A stretch of 35,650 nt of DNA from an uncultured Bacilli bacterium (GCA_944371305.1 CALVXM010000012.1:1-35650); one strand, 5' to 3'; shown: positions 9,947 to 18,097, counted from the stretch's first letter. Made by a program: numbers and translations. The notes: generated by a model not told the origin, from the letters alone.

Positions 9947-10030
9947 TGGTGGAGAGAGATGGAGTCGAACCATCGAACCCGAAGGAACAGATTTACAGTC
10001 TGCCGCGTTTGACCACTTCGCTATCTCTCC
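9947..10030 (-). tRNA. tRNA-Tyr (GTA)
   Basis: 84 nt with the long variable arm expected of bacterial tRNA-Tyr. Acceptor GGAGAGA; anticodon stem GCAGA/TCTGT, loop CTGTAAA, anticodon GTA; CCA encoded. Confidence 0.97.
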
Positions 10031-10035
10031 AAGAA

Positions 10036-10111
10036 TGGTGCCGAAAACAGGAATCGAACCCGTAACCTACTGATTACAAGTCAGTTGCGCTACCAATTGC
10101 GCCATTTCGGC
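10036..10111 (-). tRNA. tRNA-Thr (TGT)
   Basis: 76 nt, CCA encoded. Acceptor GCCGAAA; anticodon stem ACTGA/TCAGT, loop CTTGTAA, anticodon TGT. Confidence 0.97.
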
Positions 10112-10119
10112 AAATAAAA

Positions 10120-10196
10120 TGGTGGGCGATATAGGACTCGAACCTATGACCCCCTGCTTGTAAGGCAGGTGCTCTAACCAACTGAGCTAATCGCCC
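10120..10196 (-). tRNA. tRNA-Val (TAC)
   Basis: 77 nt, CCA encoded. Acceptor GGGCGAT; anticodon stem CCTGC/GCAGG, loop CTTACAA, anticodon TAC. First gene of the operon, just downstream of a strong promoter. Confidence 0.97.
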
Positions 10197-10216
10197 AAAT
10201 GTCTTGGACGTAATTA

Positions 10217-10246
10217 ACTATAACATTTTAAATAGCAATTTGTCAA
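10217..10246 (-). promoter_or_regulatory. Promoter of the five-tRNA operon
   Basis: Minus strand has perfect -35 TTGACA (10246-10241), 18-nt spacer and -10 TATAGT (10222-10217) preceded by TGT (extended -10). It lies about 20 nt before tRNA-Val. Confidence 0.88.
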
Positions 10247-10254
10247 GAACTTTT

Positions 10255-10614
10255 TTATTTTTTCTCAATTTTTTTTAAACTTTCGTCAATCCACATTGGC
10301 AGCTTATATGACAACGTTTTAAAACCAAGACCTGTTTCTACAATCTTTTTCTTTCTTTTTCTAACATTTTTCTTATAATCGATATTTTTAATACTTAAGT
10401 TCAAATGGCACTCATCATCATTAACTCCAATTATTTCCACATATATAGTATCACCAACATTTACATAATCATGTATATCTTTTACATATCCATGTGAAAT
10501 TTCTGAAATATGAATTAAGCCATTATAATAATCATCTAAAGAAACAAAAATTCCATACGATTCTATTCCTGTAACAATACCTTCAACAATTCTTCCTTTA
10601 ATATATTTTGTCAT
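10255..10614 (-). CDS. S1 RNA-binding protein, YugI/CvfD-like
   Basis: 119 aa. One S1 domain covers residues 4-77, with the usual GxVxxIexyGifVsLdd...GLIHISEIS pattern and the closing LNLSIKNI strand. A basic stretch (KKNVRKRKKKI, 81-91) and a short C-terminal segment follow. Architecture and length match YugI (general stress protein 13) of Bacillus and the post-transcriptional regulator CvfD of streptococci, which bind RNA and ribosomes. It has its own ribosome-binding site (GGTGGAGAT) and a TGATATAAT box, and is divergent from nfu. It is not the multi-domain ribosomal protein S1. Confidence 0.87.
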   Translation of the reverse strand: MTKYIKGRIVEGIVTGIESYGIFVSLDDYYNGLIHISEISHGYVKDIHDYVNVGDTIYVEIIGVNDDECHLNLSIKNIDYKKNVRKRKKKIVETGLGFKTLSYKLPMWIDESLKKIEKK

Positions 10615-10631
10615 ATCTCCACCTCTTTTTA

Positions 10632-10640
10632 ATTATATCA
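10632..10640 (-). promoter_or_regulatory. Extended -10 for the S1-domain gene
   Basis: Minus strand TGATATAAT, 17 nt before the ATG. Confidence 0.55.
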
Positions 10641-10658
10641 TATTTTATCTAAAAAAGC

Positions 10659-10687
10659 TTTACAGAACACATAATCTAATATATAAT
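10659..10687 (+). promoter_or_regulatory. Promoter of the NifU-like gene
   Basis: -35 TTTACA (10659-10664), 17-nt spacer, perfect -10 TATAAT (10682-10687), 18 nt before the start codon. Confidence 0.8.
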
Positions 10688-10705
10688 ACTACTTGGTGAG
10701 ACAAT

Positions 10706-10936
10706 ATGAAAAAAAATGAAGAAATTATAATTGATATTATTGATCATTTAAGACCATTTTTAATAAATGATGGCGGTGATGTAGAATTTGTAAAATATGA
10801 GAATAATAACGTTTATATCAAAATGACAGGAGCATGTGCTAATTGTCATATGCTTGATTTAACTTTAAAAGAAGGTATTGAAGCTGCTATCAAAAGTGAA
10901 GTACCAGAAGTTAAAGAAGTAATTAATATTAGTTAG
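10706..10936 (+). CDS. NifU-like iron-sulfur cluster carrier (Nfu/YutI type)
   Basis: 76 aa, a stand-alone NifU C-terminal domain. The cluster-binding CANC motif is at residues 44-47, within MTGACANCHMLDLTLKEGIE, and LINDGGDVEFV near the N-terminus is the family signature. Such proteins hold a labile 4Fe-4S cluster at a dimer interface and pass it to target enzymes in the cytoplasm. GGTGAG is well placed before the ATG. It converges with, and overlaps by 4 nt, the YutH-like gene; yutI and yutH are also neighbours in Bacillus as I recall. Confidence 0.94.
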   Translation: MKKNEEIIIDIIDHLRPFLINDGGDVEFVKYENNNVYIKMTGACANCHMLDLTLKEGIEAAIKSEVPEVKEVINIS

Positions 10937-11814
10937 TTCTCTAACCATTCAATATTTAAATCATTATCTTTAAAACGCAGATAAATATATTTTAATATTT
11001 TTTCATAACCTTCAGTTTTAGAGATAACTTTTTTTAATTCAATTTCATCAATTTCATTATTGATGATTTTTTCATATAAATCAAAATAATAAGTTGGAAA
11101 TAACATTCTAGCTAAAAAAAGACGTTTTTCTTCATGACTCAATTTATTATAAATTAAAAACAAATTAACTTCATTAATTATATCCATATTATTGAAAAAA
11201 CAATATTTAAAATATTCACATATATCTCTAATTCGTAAATCAATTATACAATTCAATGGATTATATAATTGGAAAGCTGTATTGTCGATCCTGCGATGAG
11301 ATAAACCAAGATATATATTATCTTTATTTGTATTACTAACAATAGTGATAGCATTTTCAGCAAGTCCAACGTAATAATTAAAACTTTCTCTAATAATAGG
11401 AAATTTTTTGCCAATCTGACTTAATTGATATTCGAAATAATCAACTTTTTGTGTCCATAATTGATACCAATTGTCTCTTCGTAATTTTTTTTGTTCTAGG
11501 GGAATATTTATATTATCTAAATTTATTATATCATTTATTTCAATATTTTTTTTATCTATAAATATTTTTAACAAAATGTAATTATCACCATTAATATTGG
11601 TAATTACATTCTGCTGTTTATTTAAAACTATTTGATGAAAAGGAAAATAATTGCTCAAAATAACATTTAATTTATAAATTTCATCTATTTCCTCAATATT
11701 ATCATAAGGCATCATTAAATAATTTATATTATCTACTTGAAAATAATAATTTTTTTGTTTTTGGTGAATAGTATCAATAGCTAAACCATAATGATAATTT
11801 AAAGCATTTTTCAT
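10933..11814 (-). CDS. YutH/CotS-like protein (kinase-fold, spore-coat family)
   Basis: 293 aa, recognised from a CotS/YutH-type block: LRRDNWYQLWTQKVDYFEYQ (111-130) and SFNYYVGLAENAI (144-156), the latter close to what I recall of YutH. The fold is aminoglycoside-phosphotransferase/kinase-like. However, the catalytic HGD..N position reads LSHRRIDN (171-178), so phosphotransfer looks unlikely. In Bacillus the family is coat-associated. Its neighbour nfu matches the yutI-yutH pairing and strengthens the call. The protein is shorter than CotS (about 350) and Ile/Asn/Tyr-rich. A GAGGTGG ribosome-binding site precedes the ATG. Whether this organism makes spores cannot be told from the window. 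Confidence 0.65.
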   Translation of the reverse strand: MKNALNYHYGLAIDTIHQKQKNYYFQVDNINYLMMPYDNIEEIDEIYKLNVILSNYFPFHQIVLNKQQNVITNINGDNYILLKIFIDKKNIEINDIINLDNINIPLEQKKLRRDNWYQLWTQKVDYFEYQLSQIGKKFPIIRESFNYYVGLAENAITIVSNTNKDNIYLGLSHRRIDNTAFQLYNPLNCIIDLRIRDICEYFKYCFFNNMDIINEVNLFLIYNKLSHEEKRLFLARMLFPTYYFDLYEKIINNEIDEIELKKVISKTEGYEKILKYIYLRFKDNDLNIEWLEN

Positions 11815-11875
11815 ATATCCACCTCATTTAATTTTATGTTTATACTATTTTTTTAAAACAAAAAAACAGTAGTTT

Positions 11876-12445
11876 TTACTCTACCATTTCTTTTATTTTA
11901 TCAAATATTTCTTTATATTTATCGATTTGTTCAGTTAAAGTTTCAATATTGCTTTCAAGAACTTTATTTTTTTCTAACTCTTCTTTATACAGTTTTTCAT
12001 AATCTAAACTGATTTCCTCAATCTCTTCTTGTGGTTCATTTTCTTCAGGAATTACAGTTATAGGTTCCTCTATTTTTTTGTTTTCTTGCAACAAATTAAC
12101 TAAGTTACCTTGTAGTTTAAATACTCTTGTATCTTGCAATATAATATCATTTAAATTGTCTTCATTCAAATCAATAATATTAAGATCGCTACCATCGCGA
12201 TTACATCTTACTACTTCCTTGATGATTTCTTTAATTAAATTCCATTCTTCATTATCGGTAATTATACATGCTTTAGTTCCTATTATTTTAGACGCATATA
12301 ATTTTGTATAACCAGATTCGTCAATTTCATTTAAAGAATAAATTAAATACTCAGTATCATTATTAACAAAATAACGTACTACTTCTATTTCGACGTAATC
12401 GCCATTAGTATTTTTAATTTTTCTTGCCAAATCAACCATCTCCAA
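11876..12445 (-). CDS. DUF1292-like protein with C-terminal coiled coil
   Basis: 189 aa from a TTG start. Residues 15-85 resemble DUF1292 (YrzB-like): a beta-rich module for which VRYFVNNDTEYLIYSLNE and the later acidic EEWNLIKEIIKEVVR fit the Y-V-L-..-E..E pattern. An acidic linker (125-150) leads to a Glu/Lys-rich coiled coil (about 150-189). The start is uncertain. TTG at 12445, ATG at 12439 and TTG at 12430 are in frame, and the best Shine-Dalgarno spacing (GGAG then 9 nt) points to 12430. Cytoplasmic; function unknown. Confidence 0.68.
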   Translation of the reverse strand: MEMVDLARKIKNTNGDYVEIEVVRYFVNNDTEYLIYSLNEIDESGYTKLYASKIIGTKACIITDNEEWNLIKEIIKEVVRCNRDGSDLNIIDLNEDNLNDIILQDTRVFKLQGNLVNLLQENKKIEEPITVIPEENEPQEEIEEISLDYEKLYKEELEKNKVLESNIETLTEQIDKYKEIFDKIKEMVE

Positions 12446-12456
12446 TCTACAATTAA

Positions 12457-12465
12457 ATCATACCA
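12457..12465 (-). promoter_or_regulatory. Extended -10 for the DUF1292-like gene
   Basis: Minus strand TGGTATGAT, 11 nt before the first possible start. If used, it leaves room only for the internal TTG/ATG starts. Confidence 0.4.
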
Positions 12466-12469
12466 TAAA

Positions 12470-12500
12470 CCAAATAAAAACACAAGATTAATCTCTTGCG
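12470..12500 (-). terminator. Terminator after the PH-domain gene
   Basis: Minus strand stem CGCAAGA/TCTTGTG (one G-U), loop GATTAA containing the stop codon, then TTTTTATTT. Confidence 0.85.
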
Positions 12501-12916
12501 TTTTCTTCCTTCCAATCCATCATCATTTGGGTAATAGTCGTTTCTATTTCAGGCAATGCATCTTTATCAATATTAGAAAGCATAATTACCTCTTTGACAG
12601 TATCTATACATAATTTTCCCCAGATAATTCCCATTATAACTCGCAAATCATTATATAAATCTGGAGTAACACTTATAAACAAGTAGCCAAATAATAATCT
12701 TTTTTGGGCAACAATAATTCTTTTATCAGTTACCACAATCACAAACGTTCTAAAAATTTCATAAGAATGAGGATTTTTTTGACAAGCAAAAGCATATTTT
12801 ACAACCTCATCAGGTCCAATATGAGCCTCGACAACATCACAATGTTTCTTTATACGCCAAGCAATAGTTTTAGGATATCTTTTTTTAAAATCCGAAGCAT
12901 ATTGATAAACACTCAT
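12488..12916 (-). CDS. Bacterial PH-domain protein (YokE-like)
   Basis: 142 aa. The centre has the beta-sandwich pattern of small bacterial PH domains: VEAHIGPDEVVKYAFACQ, FRTFVIVVTDKRIIVAQKR (the 'f.....lT.kRii' signature, about 53-75), then a strand-rich half and a C-terminal helix (PEIETTITQMMMDWKEE). No signal peptide is seen. The ATG abuts the TAG of the upstream thioredoxin gene, with its GAGGTG ribosome-binding site inside that gene, so the two are translationally coupled. The context suggests a membrane-envelope task, but no specific role can be named. Confidence 0.65.
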   Translation of the reverse strand: MSVYQYASDFKKRYPKTIAWRIKKHCDVVEAHIGPDEVVKYAFACQKNPHSYEIFRTFVIVVTDKRIIVAQKRLLFGYLFISVTPDLYNDLRVIMGIIWGKLCIDTVKEVIMLSNIDKDALPEIETTITQMMMDWKEENARD

Positions 12917-13699
12917 CTATAACACCTCATTTTTTTCTAAAAATTCAACATATTCTTCTTTAGTTACCAATTGTTCTATAATATCGACCATTTCACCATC
13001 TTTTGTAATCATCATTACAGGAGTACCCCAATTACCAGCAAAATAATCTAAACTATTAGTAAATTTTTCGCCTTCTTCTTCTGTTAAATACGATACATTT
13101 AAGTAATTAATAGTAACATCATTTTCCTCAGCAATTTCATTTAGAATTACTTTAGCTTGAACACAATAACCACAAGTACTTTGACCTACAACAATAATAC
13201 TTTTATCGTCACTTTTAAGTAATTTTTCATATTCTTCATAACCGTCAATATAATTCAACAACAACTCAGCATTCTCAGCAATTATACCATTATCTTGTAA
13301 AAATTTAAAAGTAACATCATAATCAGCATAACCATTTTGCGTATTGACAACTTTACCGTTTGCTACGATAGCCAAATAAGGAGTTCCTACTTTAGTTAAT
13401 CCTAAATAAGATAACAACTTACTCATATGTGATTTGTTCATTTCATTAACATCAATATATAAATAATCAAAACCGTATCTTTCTTTCATATCAGTTAAAC
13501 TAGGATTTAATAAAGAACAATACCCACAACTACTTGATCCAATATAAACTAACGTGTTCTTATCCCCATTAAAAGCTTGTTCAAATTGTAAATATAATTC
13601 TTCAGATTTATTGCTACTAGCAAAAGCAAAACCAATTGTTCCTAAAATGACAAAAACAATAACTCCTAAAACAACTAAAAATTTCTTACTTTCATTCAT
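12917..13699 (-). CDS. Membrane-anchored protein with two thioredoxin domains
   Basis: 260 aa. A membrane segment at 7-27 (VLGVIVFVILGTIGFAFA) is followed by two thioredoxin folds, probably outside the cell. Domain 1 has CGYC at 58-61 with cis-Pro107 in VGTPYLAI; domain 2 has CGYC at 176-179 with cis-Pro227 in WGTPVMMI. Both active sites are complete, suggesting a disulfide oxidoreductase with in-series domains acting on surface proteins. The frame extends 9 codons upstream to a TTG, but AAAGCAGG is correctly spaced before the ATG at 13699. It heads a two-gene unit with the PH-domain gene. Confidence 0.86.
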   Translation of the reverse strand: MNESKKFLVVLGVIVFVILGTIGFAFASSNKSEELYLQFEQAFNGDKNTLVYIGSSSCGYCSLLNPSLTDMKERYGFDYLYIDVNEMNKSHMSKLLSYLGLTKVGTPYLAIVANGKVVNTQNGYADYDVTFKFLQDNGIIAENAELLLNYIDGYEEYEKLLKSDDKSIIVVGQSTCGYCVQAKVILNEIAEENDVTINYLNVSYLTEEEGEKFTNSLDYFAGNWGTPVMMITKDGEMVDIIEQLVTKEEYVEFLEKNEVL

Positions 13700-13752
13700 T
13701 ATAAAACCTGCTTTCTCAATCTTCAAATATGTGATTTCAAACCCACAAACTA

Positions 13753-13761
13753 ATTATAACA
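13753..13761 (-). promoter_or_regulatory. Extended -10 for the thioredoxin/PH-domain unit
   Basis: Minus strand TGTTATAAT, 53 nt before the ATG. Confidence 0.5.
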
Positions 13762-13869
13762 TAAAATAACTAAATTTTTATAAAATTTAAATATGTTTTC
13801 AGATAAAAATCACAAAAAAATATTCTTGGCGATATTATAACATTTATAATAAAAAAGTCAAATTAAATA

Positions 13870-13904
13870 CAAAAATAGAATATATCTATCTGATATACTC
13901 TATT
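13870..13904 (-). terminator. Terminator of the secA-rhuM unit
   Basis: Minus strand 13-bp stem (AATAGAGTATATC/GATATATTCTATT, one G-U), 5-nt loop, then TTTTTG. It overlaps the rhuM stop codon. Confidence 0.88.
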
Positions 13905-14910
13905 CATCATTTACTTTATCATCTAGTTTATTACTTATTTCTTTTAAAGTTTCTAAATATGCTTTTTCTACTAGACTTACTGTTTTTACTTGATATTTCT
14001 TATATTCATATTTTGCCTTTTCAATTGCTTTGTTATGACTAACGGTACCTGATCCAACAAGCAACTTTTCTCCAGTACTAGAAAGAATTGTATCAAGTTG
14101 TCTAATATAATCTTCCATATGCATTGGATTATGTCTGATTGCTTGTATTTCAGCAAAATCAAAATATCCTGATACTAAATTATTTAAAATTTTTAGTTCT
14201 TCTTCTGTCAAATAATTTTTAGCAATTACTACATCACTCATTATTGGCAAATCACCACTAAAAGTAGTAAGTCCCATAAAAGGTTTATCAGAATCTGCTC
14301 TTTCGTAGATTACTTCTGGTGCTGTATGTCCGTGTGCAGCATAATGAAGCTTATTTTGAACAATTTTAAAAAACTCAATTGATTTACTATCTTTCGGATC
14401 ATAGTCTACCGCAGTTGCATATAAATCAAGAACTTGTCTATATAATACTTTTTCAGATGACCTTATATCTTTGATTCTGGCAAGTAATTCTTTCCAATAA
14501 CTTCCTCCACCATTTCCTTTAAGTCTTTCATCATCTATAGTAAAACCCTTGATCATATATTCTTTTAATCTTTCAGTCGCCCATTTTCTAAAATTAGTAG
14601 CAATCTTAGATTTTATTCTATATCCTAAAGAAATAATCATATCTAGATTATAGAAGGGAATTTCTCTCGTAACATTTCTATTTCCTTCTTTTCGAACCTG
14701 TCGGAAATACTGACAAGTTGACTTCTTATCTAACTCTTCTTCTTCATATATATTATTTATGTGTTCTATAATATTTGTTCTTGATGTAGAAAACAATTCA
14801 GCCATCTGCTGTTGTGATAACCAGACAGTGTCATCTTCAATTTTTACATCAATTCTCGTCTTACCAGCAGCTAATTGATATATAACAATATTGTTTTTTT
14901 CTTCCATCAT
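13900..14910 (-). CDS. RhuM-family protein
   Basis: 336 aa, full length for the RhuM ('virulence protein RhuM') family. The N-terminus has a winged-helix-like region (30-53, WLSQQQMAELFSTSRTNIIE), then the hallmark REIPFYNLDMIISLGYRIKS (82-101). The C-terminal half has HYAAHGHTAPEVIYERADSD and a conserved IRHNPMHMEDYIRQLDTIL. The biochemical role is unknown; homologues occur in pathogenicity islands, mobile regions and near restriction systems. It begins immediately after the secA TAA (TAAATGATG) and uses GGAAAG inside secA as ribosome-binding site, so it depends on secA transcription and translation. Its bases look less AT-rich than its neighbours, suggesting transfer. It sits where Firmicutes usually have prfB. 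Confidence 0.9.
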   Translation of the reverse strand: MMEEKNNIVIYQLAAGKTRIDVKIEDDTVWLSQQQMAELFSTSRTNIIEHINNIYEEEELDKKSTCQYFRQVRKEGNRNVTREIPFYNLDMIISLGYRIKSKIATNFRKWATERLKEYMIKGFTIDDERLKGNGGGSYWKELLARIKDIRSSEKVLYRQVLDLYATAVDYDPKDSKSIEFFKIVQNKLHYAAHGHTAPEVIYERADSDKPFMGLTTFSGDLPIMSDVVIAKNYLTEEELKILNNLVSGYFDFAEIQAIRHNPMHMEDYIRQLDTILSSTGEKLLVGSGTVSHNKAIEKAKYEYKKYQVKTVSLVEKAYLETLKEISNKLDDKVNDE

Positions 14911-17403
14911 TTATGCATTCTTTCCACAGCAATTTTTATACTTTTTTCCGCTACCACATGGACAAGGTTCATTTCTTCCAATCTTATTTACTTTTTTCGG
15001 TTCCTTCTTCTTCGGTTTATTATCGCTAACAGCCTCGCCCTTAGCTATTTGTTTTCTAACTGAATTTTGTCTTATTTCAGCTCTTAATAAATACATGGTT
15101 GTTTCTTTTTCGATGGTATCTAACATCTCATCAAACATTTCAAAGCCTTCAGTAGTATAAGCTCGCAAAGGATTTTCTTGTGCATAACTTCTTAAATGAA
15201 TACCTTCTCTTAGTAATGACATAGCATTAATGTTTTCCATCCAATGCATATCAATAACTCTTAAATAAATCGCTTTTTCAAATTCTGACATAACATCTTT
15301 TGGAACGGATTCGACTTTTTTCTCATATTCTAAAACTATTCTAGCACATATATAATCAGTAATTTTATTTGCATCCATTCCTTCCAAATCATCCAAAGTA
15401 ATCGCTTTAGTTAATAATTTGCCATTCACAAATTCCAAAATTTCATTCAAACTTTGACCGTTTAAATGATTGTTATCCATATGACTTTCAACTAAGTGAG
15501 AAATAAAATCATTAAACACTTTAATAACTACATCATGAATTGATTCACTATCTAATATTTCATTTCTTTTTTCATAAATAATTTCTCTTTGTTCATTAAC
15601 AACATTATCATATTCAAGCAAATTTTTACGAATATCAAAGTTGTTTCCTTCAACTCTTTTTTGTGCCGTTTCAATAGAGTTAGCTAGCATTTTTAAACTT
15701 ATTGATTGATCATCAGTAAAACCGACTCTTTGCAATAATCCTTTAGCACGATCAGTACCAAATCGTACCATTAAATCGTCTTCAAACGATACATAAAACC
15801 TAGTATATCCAGGATCACCTTGACGTCCTGAACGCCCACGTAATTGGTTATCAATACGTCTAGATTCATGTCTTTCAGTACCAATTACACACAAACCACC
15901 CAATTCTTTAACGCCTTCCCCTAATTTAATATCAGTTCCACGTCCTGCCATGTTAGTAGCAATAGTAACAGCCCCTCTAACACCTGCTTTAGCAATAATT
16001 TCTGCTTCACGGGCATTATTTTTAGCATTCAAAACTTCATGAGGAATATGTGCTTTTTTAAGCATCGAACTAATTAATTCACTAGTTTCAACAGCGATTG
16101 TACCTACTAATACAGGTTGACCTTTTTCATGTCTTTCCTTTATTTCGTTAACAATAGCCTTATATTTACCTTTTTGAGTAGCAAAAACTAAATCAGTATC
16201 ATCAATTCTTGCAATCGGTTTATTAGTAGGTATTACGATAACGTACATATTATATATGTCTCTAAACTCTTCTTCTTCTGTTTTGGCAGTACCAGTCATA
16301 CCAGCCAATTTAGAATACATTCTAAACAAATTTTGAAAAGTAATTGTCGCTAAAGTTTTTGTTTCTTGATTAATTTGAACACCTTCCTTAGCTTCAATTG
16401 CTTGGTGTAAACCTTCAGAATAAGCACGTCCTTGCATCAATCTTCCCGTAAAAGGATCAACAATCACAATCTTACCGTCATTAACAACATAATCAAAATC
16501 TTTTTTCATTCCATAATTAGCTTTTAAAGCTTGATTTATAAAATGAACTAATGTAGTATGCTCAATATCATATAAATTATCAATCCCAAATGATCTTTCT
16601 GCTTCTTTAACACCTTTATCATCTAATGTCACAGCTTTAGTTTTTTCATCATACAAATAGCCATCATTTTCTTTAAGTGATTTAGCAAATCTATCAGTTT
16701 GAATATATAAATTAGCGCTATTCATACTACCGCCAGAGATAATTAAAGGAGTTCTTGCCTCATCGATTAAAACAGAGTCAACTTCATCGACAATTGCAAA
16801 ATTTAAACCTCTTAAAACACGATCCTGAGACTTAACAACCATATTATCTCTTAAATAATCAAAGCCTATTTCATTATTAGTTGAATAAACTATATCACAT
16901 TCATAAACTTTTTTCTTTTCAGAAGGAGTTAACTCTCTTAAATTAACGCCAACGCTTAATCCTAAAAAGCGATAAATATTACCCATCCACTCAGCATCAC
17001 GATTAGCCAAATATTCATTAACAGTAATAATATGGACTCCTTTTCCAGTTAAAGCATTAAGATAAGCTGGCATTGTTGAAGTTAAAGTTTTTCCTTCTCC
17101 TGTTTTCATCTCAGCTATGTTACCATAATGAATAGCTAAGCCACCAATAACTTGAACATAATAAGGTTTTTCTCCAATAACACGATAAGCAGCTTCTCTA
17201 GCCACAGCAAAAGCATCAATTAAAATATCTTCTAAAGTCTCACCATTGTTTAATCTTTCTTTAAACTCATTGGTTTTATTCTTTAATTGCTCATCAGATA
17301 ATTTAGACATTTCCTCATCTTTAGAAACGATTAAATTAGCCTGTTCTTTAAATTTTTCTAATTCTTTGTATTCATGATCAAATAATTTCTTTAAGAATTT
17401 CAT
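14911..17403 (-). CDS. secA: Protein translocase ATPase SecA
   Basis: 830 aa, near the family norm. Order: NBD1 with Walker A MKTGEGKT (99-106) and DEVDSVLIDEARTPLIISG, preprotein cross-linking domain, NBD2 with MAGRGTDI and QLRGRSGRQGD, helical scaffold and wing, and a C-terminal SEC-C zinc tail (CPCGSGKKYKNCC, 814-826) that contacts SecB or ribosomes. It drives export through SecYEG. The chosen ATG has AAAGGAAG correctly placed before it; six further upstream codons are rejected. It follows hpf as in Bacillus, but two hairpins and a -10 box separate them, so it is probably transcribed independently. rhuM is coupled to its end. Confidence 0.98.
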   Translation of the reverse strand: MKFLKKLFDHEYKELEKFKEQANLIVSKDEEMSKLSDEQLKNKTNEFKERLNNGETLEDILIDAFAVAREAAYRVIGEKPYYVQVIGGLAIHYGNIAEMKTGEGKTLTSTMPAYLNALTGKGVHIITVNEYLANRDAEWMGNIYRFLGLSVGVNLRELTPSEKKKVYECDIVYSTNNEIGFDYLRDNMVVKSQDRVLRGLNFAIVDEVDSVLIDEARTPLIISGGSMNSANLYIQTDRFAKSLKENDGYLYDEKTKAVTLDDKGVKEAERSFGIDNLYDIEHTTLVHFINQALKANYGMKKDFDYVVNDGKIVIVDPFTGRLMQGRAYSEGLHQAIEAKEGVQINQETKTLATITFQNLFRMYSKLAGMTGTAKTEEEEFRDIYNMYVIVIPTNKPIARIDDTDLVFATQKGKYKAIVNEIKERHEKGQPVLVGTIAVETSELISSMLKKAHIPHEVLNAKNNAREAEIIAKAGVRGAVTIATNMAGRGTDIKLGEGVKELGGLCVIGTERHESRRIDNQLRGRSGRQGDPGYTRFYVSFEDDLMVRFGTDRAKGLLQRVGFTDDQSISLKMLANSIETAQKRVEGNNFDIRKNLLEYDNVVNEQREIIYEKRNEILDSESIHDVVIKVFNDFISHLVESHMDNNHLNGQSLNEILEFVNGKLLTKAITLDDLEGMDANKITDYICARIVLEYEKKVESVPKDVMSEFEKAIYLRVIDMHWMENINAMSLLREGIHLRSYAQENPLRAYTTEGFEMFDEMLDTIEKETTMYLLRAEIRQNSVRKQIAKGEAVSDNKPKKKEPKKVNKIGRNEPCPCGSGKKYKNCCGKNA

Positions 17404-17429
17404 CTTGTCTCTTCCTTTCATTCTTATTA

Positions 17430-17438
17430 ATTATATCA
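17430..17438 (-). promoter_or_regulatory. Extended -10 for secA
   Basis: Minus strand TGATATAAT, 26 nt before the secA ATG and just after the T run of the second hpf terminator. Confidence 0.6.
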
Positions 17439-17472
17439 AAAAAAGCTTAAAAATCATAGTAATTTTCAAGCT
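17437..17472 (-). terminator. Second terminator between hpf and secA
   Basis: Minus strand 11-bp stem AGCTTGAAAAT/ATTTTTAAGCT (one G-U), 7-nt loop and T7. It ends at the secA -10 box. Confidence 0.82.
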
Positions 17473-17477
17473 AATTA

Positions 17478-17501
17478 ACAAAAAAAGGTGAAAATCACCT
17501 T
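17478..17501 (-). terminator. First terminator after hpf
   Basis: Minus strand stem AAGGTGA/TCACCTT with TTT loop, then a T run. It overlaps the hpf stop codon. Confidence 0.88.
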
Positions 17502-18030
17502 ATTTAGTTTCGATAATTCCATAATTTCCATCTTTTCTTCTATAAAGTATATTTATTTCATTAGTCGCTTCATTAGTAAAAACAAAGAAATCATGGCTTA
17601 ATAAATTCATTTGAAGAATAGCTTCTTCTTCATTCATAGGTTTAGTTTCAACAATTTTTCTTTTTACTATTTTACCGTTTTCATCCTCTTCCTTATTAAC
17701 TTTAAAGTCAATATTGAAATCAATCGAATCCTTATTAACTTTCTTTTTCATCCGAGTTTTATTTTTTCTAATTTGTCTTTCCAATTTCTCTAAAACCAAA
17801 TCAATTGCGGCATAAAGATCAGTATGGGTATCTTCAGCTCTTAAAATTAATTTTTTCATTGGGATAGTAACTTCGACAGTTTGATCTTTGCCTTTAACCC
17901 TAACTACAACATTAGCAGTTATTTCATCAGGATTTTCCAAATACTTATCCAATTTTCCTATTTTGTTCTCAATATAATCATTAATTGCTGAAGTAATTTT
18001 AATTTTACTTCCACGAATATTCATTTTCAT
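17500..18030 (-). CDS. hpf: Ribosome hibernation promoting factor, long form
   Basis: 176 aa. The N-terminal domain (1-~100, MNIRGSKIKITSAINDYIENKIGKLDKYL with a basic patch RKNKTRMKKKV) binds the decoding region of the 30S subunit. The C-terminal domain (about 120-176, NEEEAILQMNLLSHDFFVFTNE) is the dimerisation module that joins two 70S ribosomes into 100S particles in long-form HPF. The chosen ATG follows AGGAGGGGATATC; a longer frame upstream crosses the promoter and is rejected. The hpf-secA order is conserved in Firmicutes. Expected to rise in stationary phase or stress. Confidence 0.96.
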   Translation of the reverse strand: MKMNIRGSKIKITSAINDYIENKIGKLDKYLENPDEITANVVVRVKGKDQTVEVTIPMKKLILRAEDTHTDLYAAIDLVLEKLERQIRKNKTRMKKKVNKDSIDFNIDFKVNKEEDENGKIVKRKIVETKPMNEEEAILQMNLLSHDFFVFTNEATNEINILYRRKDGNYGIIETK

Positions 18031-18049
18031 GATATCCCCTCCTATAATT

Positions 18050-18058
18050 ATTATATCA
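18050..18058 (-). promoter_or_regulatory. Extended -10 for hpf
   Basis: Minus strand TGATATAAT, 19 nt before the ATG. The transcript would start at the ribosome-binding site itself. Confidence 0.5.
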
Positions 18059-18097
18059 CAATTAAACAAAAAAAGTATGTAAGATTATGGGATTAAA

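Noticed and set aside
14875-15160. Plus-strand hydrophobic frames opposite the secA 3' end
   Set aside because: Antisense of the SEC-C/helical region of secA; no start signals.
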